The notes under the pieces: generated by a model
What the model was told of the DNA's origin: nothing
Databases searched by the model: none
What the model saw: only the letters and a program-made list of their open reading frames with translations
Program-made: the position numbers and the translations under genes
Part shown: one piece after another, positions 39,892-47,601 of the stretch
Position numbering within the stretch: position 1 is the stretch's first letter
Layout: each line of letters opens with the position of its first letter
Source of the DNA: Streptomyces sp. NBC_00440
GTDB taxonomy: Bacteria; Actinomycetota; Actinomycetes; Streptomycetales; Streptomycetaceae
Reading direction: 5' to 3'
Length of the DNA: 64,000 bases
Assembly: GCF_036014215.1 (NCBI RefSeq)
Contig: NZ_CP107921.1
Span: 5,029,501-5,093,500 of the forward strand

Positions 39892-41445
39892 ATGCGTTCG
39901 ATCCGCATGCGGATTCTGGTCATATGCGTCGTTCTGGTGTGTGCCGGTGTCGGTGCCTGGCAGCTGCTGTCGGACGGCGGCGGGAAGAAGAAGCCGATCG
40001 TCATCGGAACCACCGACGTCGTCTCCTCCCTGGACCCGGCCCAGGCGTACGACGCCGGTTCGTGGGCCCTCTACAGCTCGCTCTACCAGTCGCTGATGTC
40101 GTTCAACGTCGGTTCCTCCACCCCGGTCCCCGATGCGGCGAGCAGCTGTGAATTCACCGATGACGCGCTGCGTACCTTCAGCTGCACCATGCGTGACGAC
40201 CTGACGTTCTCGAACGGCCACAAGGTCACGGCGGAGGACGCGGCGTTCTCCTTCAACCGCGTCCTGCGCATGAAGGGGAACGGCCCCGCGCCGCTGTACC
40301 CCACGCTCAAGAACGTCGACGCGTCGGGCAACAAGGTCGTCTTCCACCTCAAGTCCCGCGACGCCACCTTCGCCTCGAAGATCGCGACGGGCGGCGGTGC
40401 CATCGTCGACCACACCGCGTACCCGGCGAACAAGGGGCGCAAGGGCAGTACGGTCGTGGGCTCCGGGCCGTACGTGCTGAAGTCCTACAGGAGCGGCGTC
40501 AGCGCCCTCCTGGAACCGAACCCGAAGTACAAGGGCGTCATCAAGAAGACCGGCGTACCGATCGAGATCCGCTACTTCAAGCAGCCCGCCCAGCTCGACG
40601 CCGCCTGGAAGCGCAAGGACATCGACGTCGCGCACCGGGTGATGACCCCCGCGACGCTGGCGACGCTCTCGCCCAGTGACCCCGACGCGCAGGTCACCGA
40701 GTCGACCGGCAGCGAGGTCCGCAACCTGGTCTTCAACGTCCGCAAGAACTCCGCGCTCGCGGACACCAGGGTGCGGCGGGCCGCGGCCGATCTGGTCGAC
40801 CGCGCCCAGCTGTCCGAGAAGGTCTACAACGGCACGGTCGAACCGCTCTACTCGCTGATCCCGCAGGGGTTCACCGGTCACAACACCGCGTTCTTCGACG
40901 CCTACCCGAAGGTCGATGTGGCGGCGGCCAGGCAGCTGCTCCAGCTGGCCGGTGTGCAGACCCCGGTGACCTTCACCTACGCGTACTCCAGCACGAACGT
41001 CACCGACGACGAGGCCCGGACGCTGAAGACGCAGCTGGAGAAGGGCGGCCTCTTCAAGGTGAAGCTCAAGGGAATGACGGACTGGACGAAGTTCCAGGAC
41101 GACTACCGGCTCGGCAAGTTCGACGCGTACGCCGTCGGCTGGATCGCGGACTACCCGGACGCCGACAACTACGCGCAGCCGCTGGTCGGCACCGGCAACA
41201 GCCTCTACAACGGCTACAGCAGCAAGGACGTCGACCGGCTGATCGGCCGCACCCAGCAGTACACCGACCGGGGCAGGACCGCCGACGACTTCAAGGCGCT
41301 GCAGGACGACGTCGCGCAGGACGTGCCGCTGATCCCGCTCTGGCAGCGCAAGGACTACGTACTGACCAGCGACGACGTCTCGGGCGGGCAGTACCTGTCC
41401 GACGGGACGGGCGTCTGGCGGATCTGGGAACTCGGCTGGCTGTAG
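39892..41445 (+). CDS. ABC transporter substrate-binding protein (family 5, peptide type)
   Basis: 517 residues. An N-terminal hydrophobic segment (MRILVICVVLVCAGVGAWQLL) is followed by the SBP_bac_5 fold: VIGTTDVVSSLDPAQAYD, DDLTFSNGHKVTAEDAAFSFNRVL and YNGYSSKDVDRLI. It has no lipobox Cys after the hydrophobic region, so it is membrane-anchored by an uncleaved helix or secreted, unusual for this family. It should bind peptides or similar solutes for uptake. No permease or ATPase gene is adjacent, so it is an orphan. Confidence 0.88.
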   Translation: MRSIRMRILVICVVLVCAGVGAWQLLSDGGGKKKPIVIGTTDVVSSLDPAQAYDAGSWALYSSLYQSLMSFNVGSSTPVPDAASSCEFTDDALRTFSCTMRDDLTFSNGHKVTAEDAAFSFNRVLRMKGNGPAPLYPTLKNVDASGNKVVFHLKSRDATFASKIATGGGAIVDHTAYPANKGRKGSTVVGSGPYVLKSYRSGVSALLEPNPKYKGVIKKTGVPIEIRYFKQPAQLDAAWKRKDIDVAHRVMTPATLATLSPSDPDAQVTESTGSEVRNLVFNVRKNSALADTRVRRAAADLVDRAQLSEKVYNGTVEPLYSLIPQGFTGHNTAFFDAYPKVDVAAARQLLQLAGVQTPVTFTYAYSSTNVTDDEARTLKTQLEKGGLFKVKLKGMTDWTKFQDDYRLGKFDAYAVGWIADYPDADNYAQPLVGTGNSLYNGYSSKDVDRLIGRTQQYTDRGRTADDFKALQDDVAQDVPLIPLWQRKDYVLTSDDVSGGQYLSDGTGVWRIWELGWL

Positions 41446-41511
41446 CGGGCCTGCGGGACTGCATAGCGGGCCTGCGGGGCCGCGCGGCGGGGGAGCGGGT
41501 GGCCCCGCCGG

Positions 41512-42216
41512 TCAGGACCGTTTGCGGGCCGTCGCCGTTTCGGCCATGCCCGGCAGGAAGTCCGTGAACAGCTCGTGCACCTCGTGGACCAGCGGGCGCA
41601 GCGCCTTGAAGCGGGCCAGCGCGATGCCCCTGGTGGTGAGCCGGGCCCCGCGCCCGGCGAGCCGCCTGCTGCGTTCCCGCTCGGGCGACCGGTCGAAGAC
41701 CCAGTACAGGACCAGTCCCATCTGGGACAGCCACATCAACTCCGGGAGTACGTCGGCCAGTTCGCCGGGGATCTTGGCCTTGGCGCCCGCCAGCACCTCA
41801 CGGTGGATCGAGATGGCCGTCTCGCGTGCGGACTCCGACTCCACCGAGAAGGGGCTGAGCGGGCTCTCGGGGTCGGCCGCGTTCTTGAAAAACTGTGCGG
41901 CGAACTCGTGGTAGGGCGCCGCGACATCGAGCCAGGCCGTCAGCACCCCCGCGAGCCGCTTCTCCAGATCGGTCTCGTGGTCGAGCACGTGGCGCACCGC
42001 CGCCCGGTGCTCCGCGCCGATGCGGTCGTAGAACCCCTGGATCAGGTGTTCCTTGCCGGCGAAGTAGTAGTACGCGTTCCCGACGGAGACACCGGCCTCC
42101 CGGGCGATGACCCGCATCGTCGTCTTGTCGTAACCGCGCTCCTGGAAGAGCCGGAGCGCGGTTTCGAGGATGAGCGTCCGGGTCTGCTCGCTCTTGGCAG
42201 GCTTCACATCAGTCAC
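41512..42216 (-). CDS. TetR family transcriptional regulator
   Basis: 234 residues. The N-terminal helix-turn-helix is ILETALRLFQERGYDKTTMRVIAREAGVSVGNAYYYFAGKEHLIQGFYDR, textbook TetR. The ligand domain is of unknown specificity. GTG start at 42216. It is the third gene of an operon with the DCC protein (11-base gap) and the small membrane protein. Two palindromic operators flank that operon's promoter, so it most likely represses its own operon. Ligand not deducible. Confidence 0.9.
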   Translation of the reverse strand: MTDVKPAKSEQTRTLILETALRLFQERGYDKTTMRVIAREAGVSVGNAYYYFAGKEHLIQGFYDRIGAEHRAAVRHVLDHETDLEKRLAGVLTAWLDVAAPYHEFAAQFFKNAADPESPLSPFSVESESARETAISIHREVLAGAKAKIPGELADVLPELMWLSQMGLVLYWVFDRSPERERSRRLAGRGARLTTRGIALARFKALRPLVHEVHELFTDFLPGMAETATARKRS

Positions 42217-42227
42217 GGTGCCTGAGC

Positions 42228-42620
42228 CTAACCGGGGACCGCGCACCGCTCGCCGCAGGGCGGCGCTGTGACGTCGCGGTACTTGGCCGCCGTGAGCATC
42301 GCGGCCCTGACGAAGGGCGCGCCCGCCGGGGTGGCCAGCCAGTACGCCTTGGGCCGGTGGGCGGCGAGCGCCCACAGGCAGACGATCCAGGCGGCCGGTC
42401 CCCGGTAGATCTGGCCCTGGTCGCCGATCACGGTGATCTCCTCCAGGGTGCTTCCGTGGTCGAGGCCGGGGAACCGCTCCACGGCCGCGGCGGACGCGGC
42501 CGGTACCAGGTCGAGCGGTACGAGCTGGCGTTGCCCGAGCAGCCAGTGGCGCAGATGGACGCAGAGCGGGCACTGGGCGTCGTACAGCACGGTCAGTCTC
42601 CTGACGGCGGTGTCGCTCAT
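42228..42620 (-). CDS. DCC-family (DUF393) thiol-disulfide oxidoreductase-like protein
   Basis: 130 residues. It begins RLTVLYDAQCPLCVHLRHWL with the CPLC (C-x2-C) redox motif and Asp of the DCC family, followed by the typical LVPLDL...ITVIGDQGQIYRGPAAW. Two late cysteines (CGERC) form another possible redox pair. Probably cytoplasmic or membrane-associated. It sits 6 bases after the membrane protein gene and 11 before the TetR gene. Confidence 0.85.
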   Translation of the reverse strand: MSDTAVRRLTVLYDAQCPLCVHLRHWLLGQRQLVPLDLVPAASAAAVERFPGLDHGSTLEEITVIGDQGQIYRGPAAWIVCLWALAAHRPKAYWLATPAGAPFVRAAMLTAAKYRDVTAPPCGERCAVPG

Positions 42621-42626
42621 CGCGGT

Positions 42627-43034
42627 TCAGGCCCCGGCAGTCGGCGCGACCCAGCCCTGCGGCGGGACCGGCGGAGTCTGCTCGCGCTCCATGATGCCGC
42701 GCCGGCGGAACTTGTTGAGTGCGTAGACGTTGCCGAGGTGCATCGCGCCGAGGACGAGCAGGACGACGCCGAGCTTCGTCGACAGCGCCTCGAAGATCCC
42801 CCTGGCGTCGGTGACGGTGCTGCCGTCCTGGAGATACAGGGCCACAAAGCCCAGGTTGACCAGGTAGAACCCCACCACCAGCAGGTGGTTGACGGCCTCG
42901 GCGAGCTTCTCGTTCCCCTTGAGTACATCGGCGAGGAAGACCCGCCCGTGGTGGCTGAGCGTCCGGGCCACCCAGACGGTCAGCGCGACGCTGATGACCA
43001 GGTAGATGACGTACGCGACAACTGTGAGGTCCAT
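42627..43034 (-). CDS. Small integral membrane protein under TetR control
   Basis: 135 residues with three to four hydrophobic helices (LTVVAYVIYLVISVALTVWVA, VNHLLVVGFYLVNLGFVAL and LGVVLLVLGAMHLGNVYAL) and a short polar tail. No family with known function recognised. Start at ATG 43034, with AAGGAGG seven bases upstream; this site overlaps an operator. First gene of the membrane-DCC-TetR operon. Confidence 0.82.
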   Translation of the reverse strand: MDLTVVAYVIYLVISVALTVWVARTLSHHGRVFLADVLKGNEKLAEAVNHLLVVGFYLVNLGFVALYLQDGSTVTDARGIFEALSTKLGVVLLVLGAMHLGNVYALNKFRRRGIMEREQTPPVPPQGWVAPTAGA

Positions 43035-43046
43035 GCCCCACCCTCC

Positions 43047-43062
43047 TTTGAACGCGTTCAAA
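43047..43062. promoter_or_regulatory. Palindromic operator O2 (downstream of promoter)
   Basis: TTTGAACGCGTTCAAA is a perfect 16-bp palindrome. On the minus strand it ends in the AAAGGAGG ribosome-binding site of the small membrane protein gene. It shares the half-site TTGAAC with the second palindrome. Likely target of the operon's own TetR protein. Confidence 0.8.
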
Positions 43063-43075
43063 AGCTGATGTCATG

Positions 43076-43105
43076 GACTCTAGACCTTCTTTTGAACATG
43101 TTCAA
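43076..43105 (-). promoter_or_regulatory. Promoter with operator O1 over the -35 box
   Basis: TTGAACATGTTCAA (43092-43105) is a perfect 14-bp palindrome. On the minus strand its first half is a -35-like TTGAAC, followed after 17 bases by TAGAGT as -10 (43077-43082). O1 thus covers the -35 box and O2 lies about 22 bases after the start site; their centres are 44 bp apart. Confidence 0.65.
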
Positions 43106-43139
43106 TACGGTTGCCCGGGCGCGGATGCACCCGGAAATG

Positions 43140-43185
43140 CACGAGGGCCCCGCCGCCCGGAAACCGGGAGAACGGGGCCCTCGTG
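43140..43185. terminator. Terminator hairpin after sdhB
   Basis: A perfect 13-bp stem (CACGAGGGCCCCG with CGGGGCCCTCGTG) whose loop holds a second small stem (CCCGG-aaa-CCGGG). It ends the minus-strand sdhCDAB operon 28 bases after the sdhB stop. Confidence 0.88.
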
Positions 43186-43212
43186 AAGTGGCCTGAAAGG
43201 GTGGCCGAAAGG

Positions 43213-43989
43213 TCAGAAGCGGCGGGTGATGAGTGCGCGCTTCACTTCCTGGATCGCCTTCGTGACCTCGATACCGCGCGGGCAGGCGTCCGTGCAGTTG
43301 AACGTGGTGCGGCAACGCCACACGCCGTCCTTGTCGTTGAGGATCTCCAGGCGCTGCTCGCCGCCCTCGTCACGCGAGTCGAAGATGAAGCGGTGCGCGT
43401 TGACGATCGCGGCCGGGCCGAAGTACTGGCCGTCGTTCCAGAACACCGGGCAGGACGACGTGCACGCGGCGCACAGGATGCACTTCGTGGTGTCGTCGAA
43501 CCGCTCGCGGTCCTCGGCGGACTGCAGACGCTCGCGCGTCGGCTCGTTGCCGCTGGTGATGAGGAAGGGCATCACGTCGCGGTACGCCTGGAAGAACGGG
43601 TCCATGTCGACCACGAGGTCCTTGAGGACCGTGAGGCCCTTGATGGCCTCGATCAGGATCGGCTTCTCAGGGTTGATGTCCTTGATCAGCGTCTTGCAGG
43701 CGAGCCTGTTCTTGCCGTTGATCCGCATCGCGTCCGAACCGCAGACCCCGTGTGCGCACGAGCGGCGGAAGGTCAGCGTGCCGTCGAGCTCCCACTTGAT
43801 CTTGTGGAGGGCGTCGAGCACACGCTCCTTCGGGTCGATCTCGACCGCGAAGTCCTGCCACTGCGCCTCGTCCGAGATCTCCGGGTTGAACCGGCGGATC
43901 CGGAAGGTGGCCGTGATGAACGGGGTGTCGGCGAAGCCGGCCTCCGGCTTGCCGGCCGCTTCGGCTTTGTCCATGGTCGGGGTAGCCAT
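43213..43989 (-). CDS. sdhB: Succinate dehydrogenase iron-sulfur subunit
   Basis: 258 residues. [2Fe-2S] cysteines are in RRSCAHGVCGSDAMRINGKNRLAC, [4Fe-4S] in TKCILCAACTSSCP, and [3Fe-4S] in FNCTDACPRGI. It carries electrons from the flavin of SdhA to quinone in the membrane. The ATG shares a base with the sdhA stop, so the genes are translationally coupled. Last gene of sdhCDAB. Confidence 0.97.
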   Translation of the reverse strand: MATPTMDKAEAAGKPEAGFADTPFITATFRIRRFNPEISDEAQWQDFAVEIDPKERVLDALHKIKWELDGTLTFRRSCAHGVCGSDAMRINGKNRLACKTLIKDINPEKPILIEAIKGLTVLKDLVVDMDPFFQAYRDVMPFLITSGNEPTRERLQSAEDRERFDDTTKCILCAACTSSCPVFWNDGQYFGPAAIVNAHRFIFDSRDEGGEQRLEILNDKDGVWRCRTTFNCTDACPRGIEVTKAIQEVKRALITRRF

Positions 43990-45743
43990 CAGTACTTACG
44001 CTCCATCGGCTGGTAGCGGGTCTGGACGACCGGCTTGTAGTCGAGCCGGATCGACTCGGAGCCGTCGTCGCCCACCTCGCGGTACGCCATGGTGTGGCGC
44101 ATGAAGTTGACGTCGTCGCGGTTCGGGAAGTCCTCGCGGTAGTGACCGCCGCGGGACTCCTTGCGCGCCAGGGCGGACGTCGCCATGACCTCGGCGAGGT
44201 CCAGCAGGTTGCCCAGCTCGATCGCTTCGAGGAGGTCGGTGTTGAAGCGGCGGCCCTTGTCCTGGACCGACACGTTCAGATAGCGCTCGCGCAGCTCGGC
44301 GATCTTCTCGACGGCCGTCTTGATCGTCTGCTCGGTGCGGAACACCATCACATTGGCGTCCATGCACTCCTGGAGCTCCGTGCGCAGCACGGAGACCCGC
44401 TCGGTGCCTGTGGCGTCACGCAACCGCTCGACCTGGGCCTCGACCTGCGCCGCAGGGTTCTCGGGAAGCTCGGCGTAGCCGTTCTTCGCCGCGTACTCGG
44501 CGGCCGCGATGCCCGACCTGCGCCCGAAGACGTTGATGTCGAGCAGCGAGTTGGTGCCCAGGCGGTTGGCGCCGTGCACCGAGACGCACGCGACCTCGCC
44601 GGCCGCGTACAGGCCGGGCACGACCGTGGTGTTGTCCGCGAGGACCTCACCCTGGACGTTGGTCGGGATGCCGCCCATGGCGTAGTGCGCGGTGGGCTGG
44701 ATCGGGATCGGGTCCGTGTACGGCTCGATGCCCAGGTACGTACGCGCGAACTCCGTGATGTCCGGGAGCTTGGCGTCCAGCTGCTCCGGCGGGAGGTGCG
44801 TCAGGTCGAGGTACACGTGGTCACCGGCGGGTCCGCAGCCGCGGCCCTCCCGGATCTCCGTGTAGATGGAGCGGGAGACGACGTCACGGGACGCGAGGTC
44901 CTTCATGACCGGCGCGTACTTCTCCATGAAGCGCTCGCCGTCCTTGTTGCGGAGGATGCCGCCCTCACCACGGGCGCCCTCCGTCAGCAGGATGCCCATG
45001 CGCCAGATGCCCGTCGGGTGGAACTGGAAGAACTCCATGTCCTCCAGGGGCAGACCGCGGCGGTAGCAGGCGGCCTGGCCGTCACCGGTCAGGGTGTGTG
45101 CGTTCGAGGTGACCTTGAAGAACTTGCCGGTGCCGCCGGACGCGTAGATCACGGACTTCGACTGGAAGACGTGGATCTCGCCGGTCGCCAGCTCGTAGGC
45201 CACGACGCCCGCGGAGGTCTTGACGCCGTCCACCTCGACCAGCAGCTGGTCCAGGACGTAGAACTCGTTGAAGAACTCCACACCCTCCTTGACGCAGTTC
45301 TGGTAGAGGGTCTGGAGGATCATGTGGCCGGTGCGGTCCGCGGCGTAGCACGCACGGCGGACCGGGGCCTCACCGTGGTTGCGCGAGTGGCCGCCGAAGC
45401 GGCGCTGGTCGATCTCCCCGGCGGGCGTCCGGTTGAACGGCAGGCCCATCTTCTCCAGGTCGAGGACCGCGTCGATGGCCTCCTTCGCCAGGATCTCGGC
45501 GGCGTCCTGGTCGACCAGGTAGTCGCCGCCCTTGATCGTGTCGAAGGTGTGCCACTCCCAGTTGTCCTCCTCGACGTTGGCGAGGGCCGCGGCCATGCCG
45601 CCCTGGGCAGCGCCGGTGTGGGAGCGGGTCGGGTAGAGCTTCGTCAGCACGGCGGTGCGGCTGCGCTTCGTCGACTCGATGGCCGCGCGCATACCGGCCC
45701 CGCCGGCGCCGACGATGACGGTGTCGTACTTGTGGATCTTCAT
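43989..45743 (-). CDS. sdhA: Succinate dehydrogenase flavoprotein subunit
   Basis: 584 residues. FAD binding VIVGAGGAGMRAAI at the N-terminus; the histidine for covalent FAD is in RSHTGAAQGG; the catalytic region GGHSRNHGEAPVRRAC and the C-terminal R-Y region are as in the family. It oxidises succinate to fumarate in the TCA cycle and respiratory complex II. Start at ATG 45743, the standard MKIHKYDTVIVGAG; the frame continues further upstream into sdhD without meaning. Confidence 0.97.
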   Translation of the reverse strand: MKIHKYDTVIVGAGGAGMRAAIESTKRSRTAVLTKLYPTRSHTGAAQGGMAAALANVEEDNWEWHTFDTIKGGDYLVDQDAAEILAKEAIDAVLDLEKMGLPFNRTPAGEIDQRRFGGHSRNHGEAPVRRACYAADRTGHMILQTLYQNCVKEGVEFFNEFYVLDQLLVEVDGVKTSAGVVAYELATGEIHVFQSKSVIYASGGTGKFFKVTSNAHTLTGDGQAACYRRGLPLEDMEFFQFHPTGIWRMGILLTEGARGEGGILRNKDGERFMEKYAPVMKDLASRDVVSRSIYTEIREGRGCGPAGDHVYLDLTHLPPEQLDAKLPDITEFARTYLGIEPYTDPIPIQPTAHYAMGGIPTNVQGEVLADNTTVVPGLYAAGEVACVSVHGANRLGTNSLLDINVFGRRSGIAAAEYAAKNGYAELPENPAAQVEAQVERLRDATGTERVSVLRTELQECMDANVMVFRTEQTIKTAVEKIAELRERYLNVSVQDKGRRFNTDLLEAIELGNLLDLAEVMATSALARKESRGGHYREDFPNRDDVNFMRHTMAYREVGDDGSESIRLDYKPVVQTRYQPMERKY

Positions 45744-45769
45744 GATGAAAGCGCCTCGGTCCCGGGCTT

Positions 45770-46246
45770 CTAGGAGATGTTCGGGTCGAAGGTGAAGATC
45801 ACCAGCGTGCCCAGCAGGATGGTGAACACCGTGGCGGTGTACAGCAGGCCCTTGAGCCACAGGCGCGTGCCGACGCGCTCCGCGTAGTCATTGATGACGG
45901 TACGGAGGCCGTTGGCGCCGTGAAGCATCGCCAGCCAGAGCATGGTGAGGTCCCAGCCCTGCCAGAACGGCGAGGCCCAGCGGCCCGCCACGAAGGCGAA
46001 GCCGATCTTGGTCACACCGCCGTCGAGCACCAGCTGGATCAGCAGGTGGCCGAGGACCAGGACGACCAGGACGATCCCGGACAGGCGCATGAAGAGCCAG
46101 GCGTACATCTCGAAGTTGCCGCGTGTGGTCTTCGGCGTCTTCCTGGTGCGCTGGCGCGGGGCCTCGATGAGCGGCGCGGGGTGATCGGCGTCGAAGAGGG
46201 AGACGCCCTCGACGGGGCCGACAGCGGCGGAGGTCTCAGCAGACAT
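45770..46246 (-). CDS. sdhD: Succinate dehydrogenase hydrophobic membrane anchor subunit
   Basis: 158 residues. After a ~45-residue polar N-terminus there are three membrane helices (LFMRLSGIVLVVLVLGHLLIQLVL, MLWLAMLHGANGLRTVINDY and ATVFTILLGTLVIF). The heme-ligand type His in VLGHLL and the HGANGLR segment are present. Holds SdhAB at the membrane. It lies 7 bases after sdhC and 26 before sdhA. Confidence 0.93.
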   Translation of the reverse strand: MSAETSAAVGPVEGVSLFDADHPAPLIEAPRQRTRKTPKTTRGNFEMYAWLFMRLSGIVLVVLVLGHLLIQLVLDGGVTKIGFAFVAGRWASPFWQGWDLTMLWLAMLHGANGLRTVINDYAERVGTRLWLKGLLYTATVFTILLGTLVIFTFDPNIS

Positions 46247-46253
46247 TCAGTCC

Positions 46254-46634
46254 TCAGCTCCCGAACAGTTCGCGTGCGGCGTGGCCGAGTACGGGGTAGA
46301 TCGCCCCGATCATCAGCAGGACCCAGATGCCCACGACCGACCACAGCATCTGCTTCTGGTGGCGCGGGCCCTTGGACCAGAAGTCCACGGCGATGATGCG
46401 CAGGCCGTTCAGAGCGTGGAAGAGGATCGCTGCGACGAGGCCGTACTCAAGGACGCCCACGATCGGCGTCTTGTAAGTAGCGATGACCTTGTCGTAGTCC
46501 TCGGGGGAGATACGGACGAGAGCAGTGTCCAGGACGTGTACGAACAGGAAGAAGAAAATGAGGACGCCGGTGACTCGATGAGCCACCCAGGACCACATAC
46601 CTTCCCGGCCGCGGTACAGCGTTCCAGCCGGCAC
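46254..46634 (-). CDS. sdhC: Succinate dehydrogenase cytochrome b556 subunit
   Basis: 126 residues with three helices. It begins VPAGTLYRGREGMWSWVAHRVTGVLIFFFLFVHVLD, typical of this subunit, and carries the FHALNGLRIIAVDF heme/quinone region. GTG start at 46634 chosen because GGAGGG precedes it by nine bases; the longer frame to 46730 adds an atypical Pro-rich lead. First gene of the sdh operon; its promoter must lie in 46640-46800. Confidence 0.94.
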   Translation of the reverse strand: MPAGTLYRGREGMWSWVAHRVTGVLIFFFLFVHVLDTALVRISPEDYDKVIATYKTPIVGVLEYGLVAAILFHALNGLRIIAVDFWSKGPRHQKQMLWSVVGIWVLLMIGAIYPVLGHAARELFGS

Positions 46635-46802
46635 GGAAAAACCCTCCGGGAGCGGGGGACGGGGGTCATGCCGCCAGCTTCTCTCGCTGAGAGGAGCTGT
46701 GTCGGTCTGGCCCGGCCGGGTACGGTCCACCGGCCCTGGCCATCGTAGCGACGACTTGTCGGTTCCTTCGCGCGGGGGGTTCCGGTGTGATCAAACAGGC
46801 AA

Positions 46803-47369
46803 TCAAACAGCCACGGACGGGCTACCGGCGTGGCCCGTATCCGCCACAAGACGGGTGATTCGCCCCCGGGCGAGTCGGCGCAGCTCGTCGGCGGCGACCG
46901 CCCGCTCCTCGTCGGGCTCGTGCGAGAGCCGGGAACGGATGCTCGCCAGCACCTGGTCGAGGTGCTCGGACGGGCGGAAGGCGTCGAGGCAGATCACGAA
47001 GGGGTGGCCGAAGCGGCTCTCGTACGCGGCGTGCGCGGCGCTCAGCGCGGTGTGGGCGGCCCGCGGGGCCCGGCCGTGGAGCGGCCCGGACGCCGGTTCG
47101 CCCGCCAGGGCCTGGCAGAGCTCGGCCGGGGACAGGTCGTAACTCGCCTCGTCACATGCGGCGAGCAGCGCCGTCAGATCGGGGTAGGGGCGGTGTGCGG
47201 CCAGCCGCCGGGCCCAGCGGGGGCTGCCGCAGCAGCCGAGCAGTGCGCTCTCGGCGCTGCCGGCGGGTGCAGAGTTGAACCGGTGGAGGCCGGACGGGCC
47301 ACGGTTCTGCGCCGGTATGGCTGGGCGTGCCGGGCCGTCCGTTCTGTGGTGAAGTGACGGCGGTCGCAT
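46803..47369 (-). CDS. OHCU decarboxylase
   Basis: 188 residues. Family landmarks are LHRFNSAPAGSAESALLGCCGSPRWARRLAAHRPYPDLTALLAA and YESRFGHPFVICLDAF. It should convert 2-oxo-4-hydroxy-4-carboxy-5-ureidoimidazoline to S-allantoin in urate degradation. The hydroxyisourate hydrolase and urate oxidase genes usual for this pathway are not nearby. Start at ATG 47369, though the exact start is uncertain. Divergent from the GH20 gene; its stop is within a repeat of ATCAAACAG (46790-46798, 46802-46810). Confidence 0.82.
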   Translation of the reverse strand: MRPPSLHHRTDGPARPAIPAQNRGPSGLHRFNSAPAGSAESALLGCCGSPRWARRLAAHRPYPDLTALLAACDEASYDLSPAELCQALAGEPASGPLHGRAPRAAHTALSAAHAAYESRFGHPFVICLDAFRPSEHLDQVLASIRSRLSHEPDEERAVAADELRRLARGRITRLVADTGHAGSPSVAV

Positions 47370-47601
47370 CGGAGGGCCGGCGTGGGACTCGCTGGACAGC
47401 GTGGGCTCCTCGAACACGACAGGAGGGTCGGATGACGGCGGTGAATGAGCCGCAACGCTATCGATGCGGGGAGTTAAGTGTCCGACGGATGCGCGATTTT
47501 CACCCGGAAGGGAGAGTTTCAAGGCGCGTGATGGACGAATTGGCCGGCATTTCACCCTCGCTTTCACCCTCGCCCAGCCGTGCACGGGAGGTTTCGGACT
47601 G

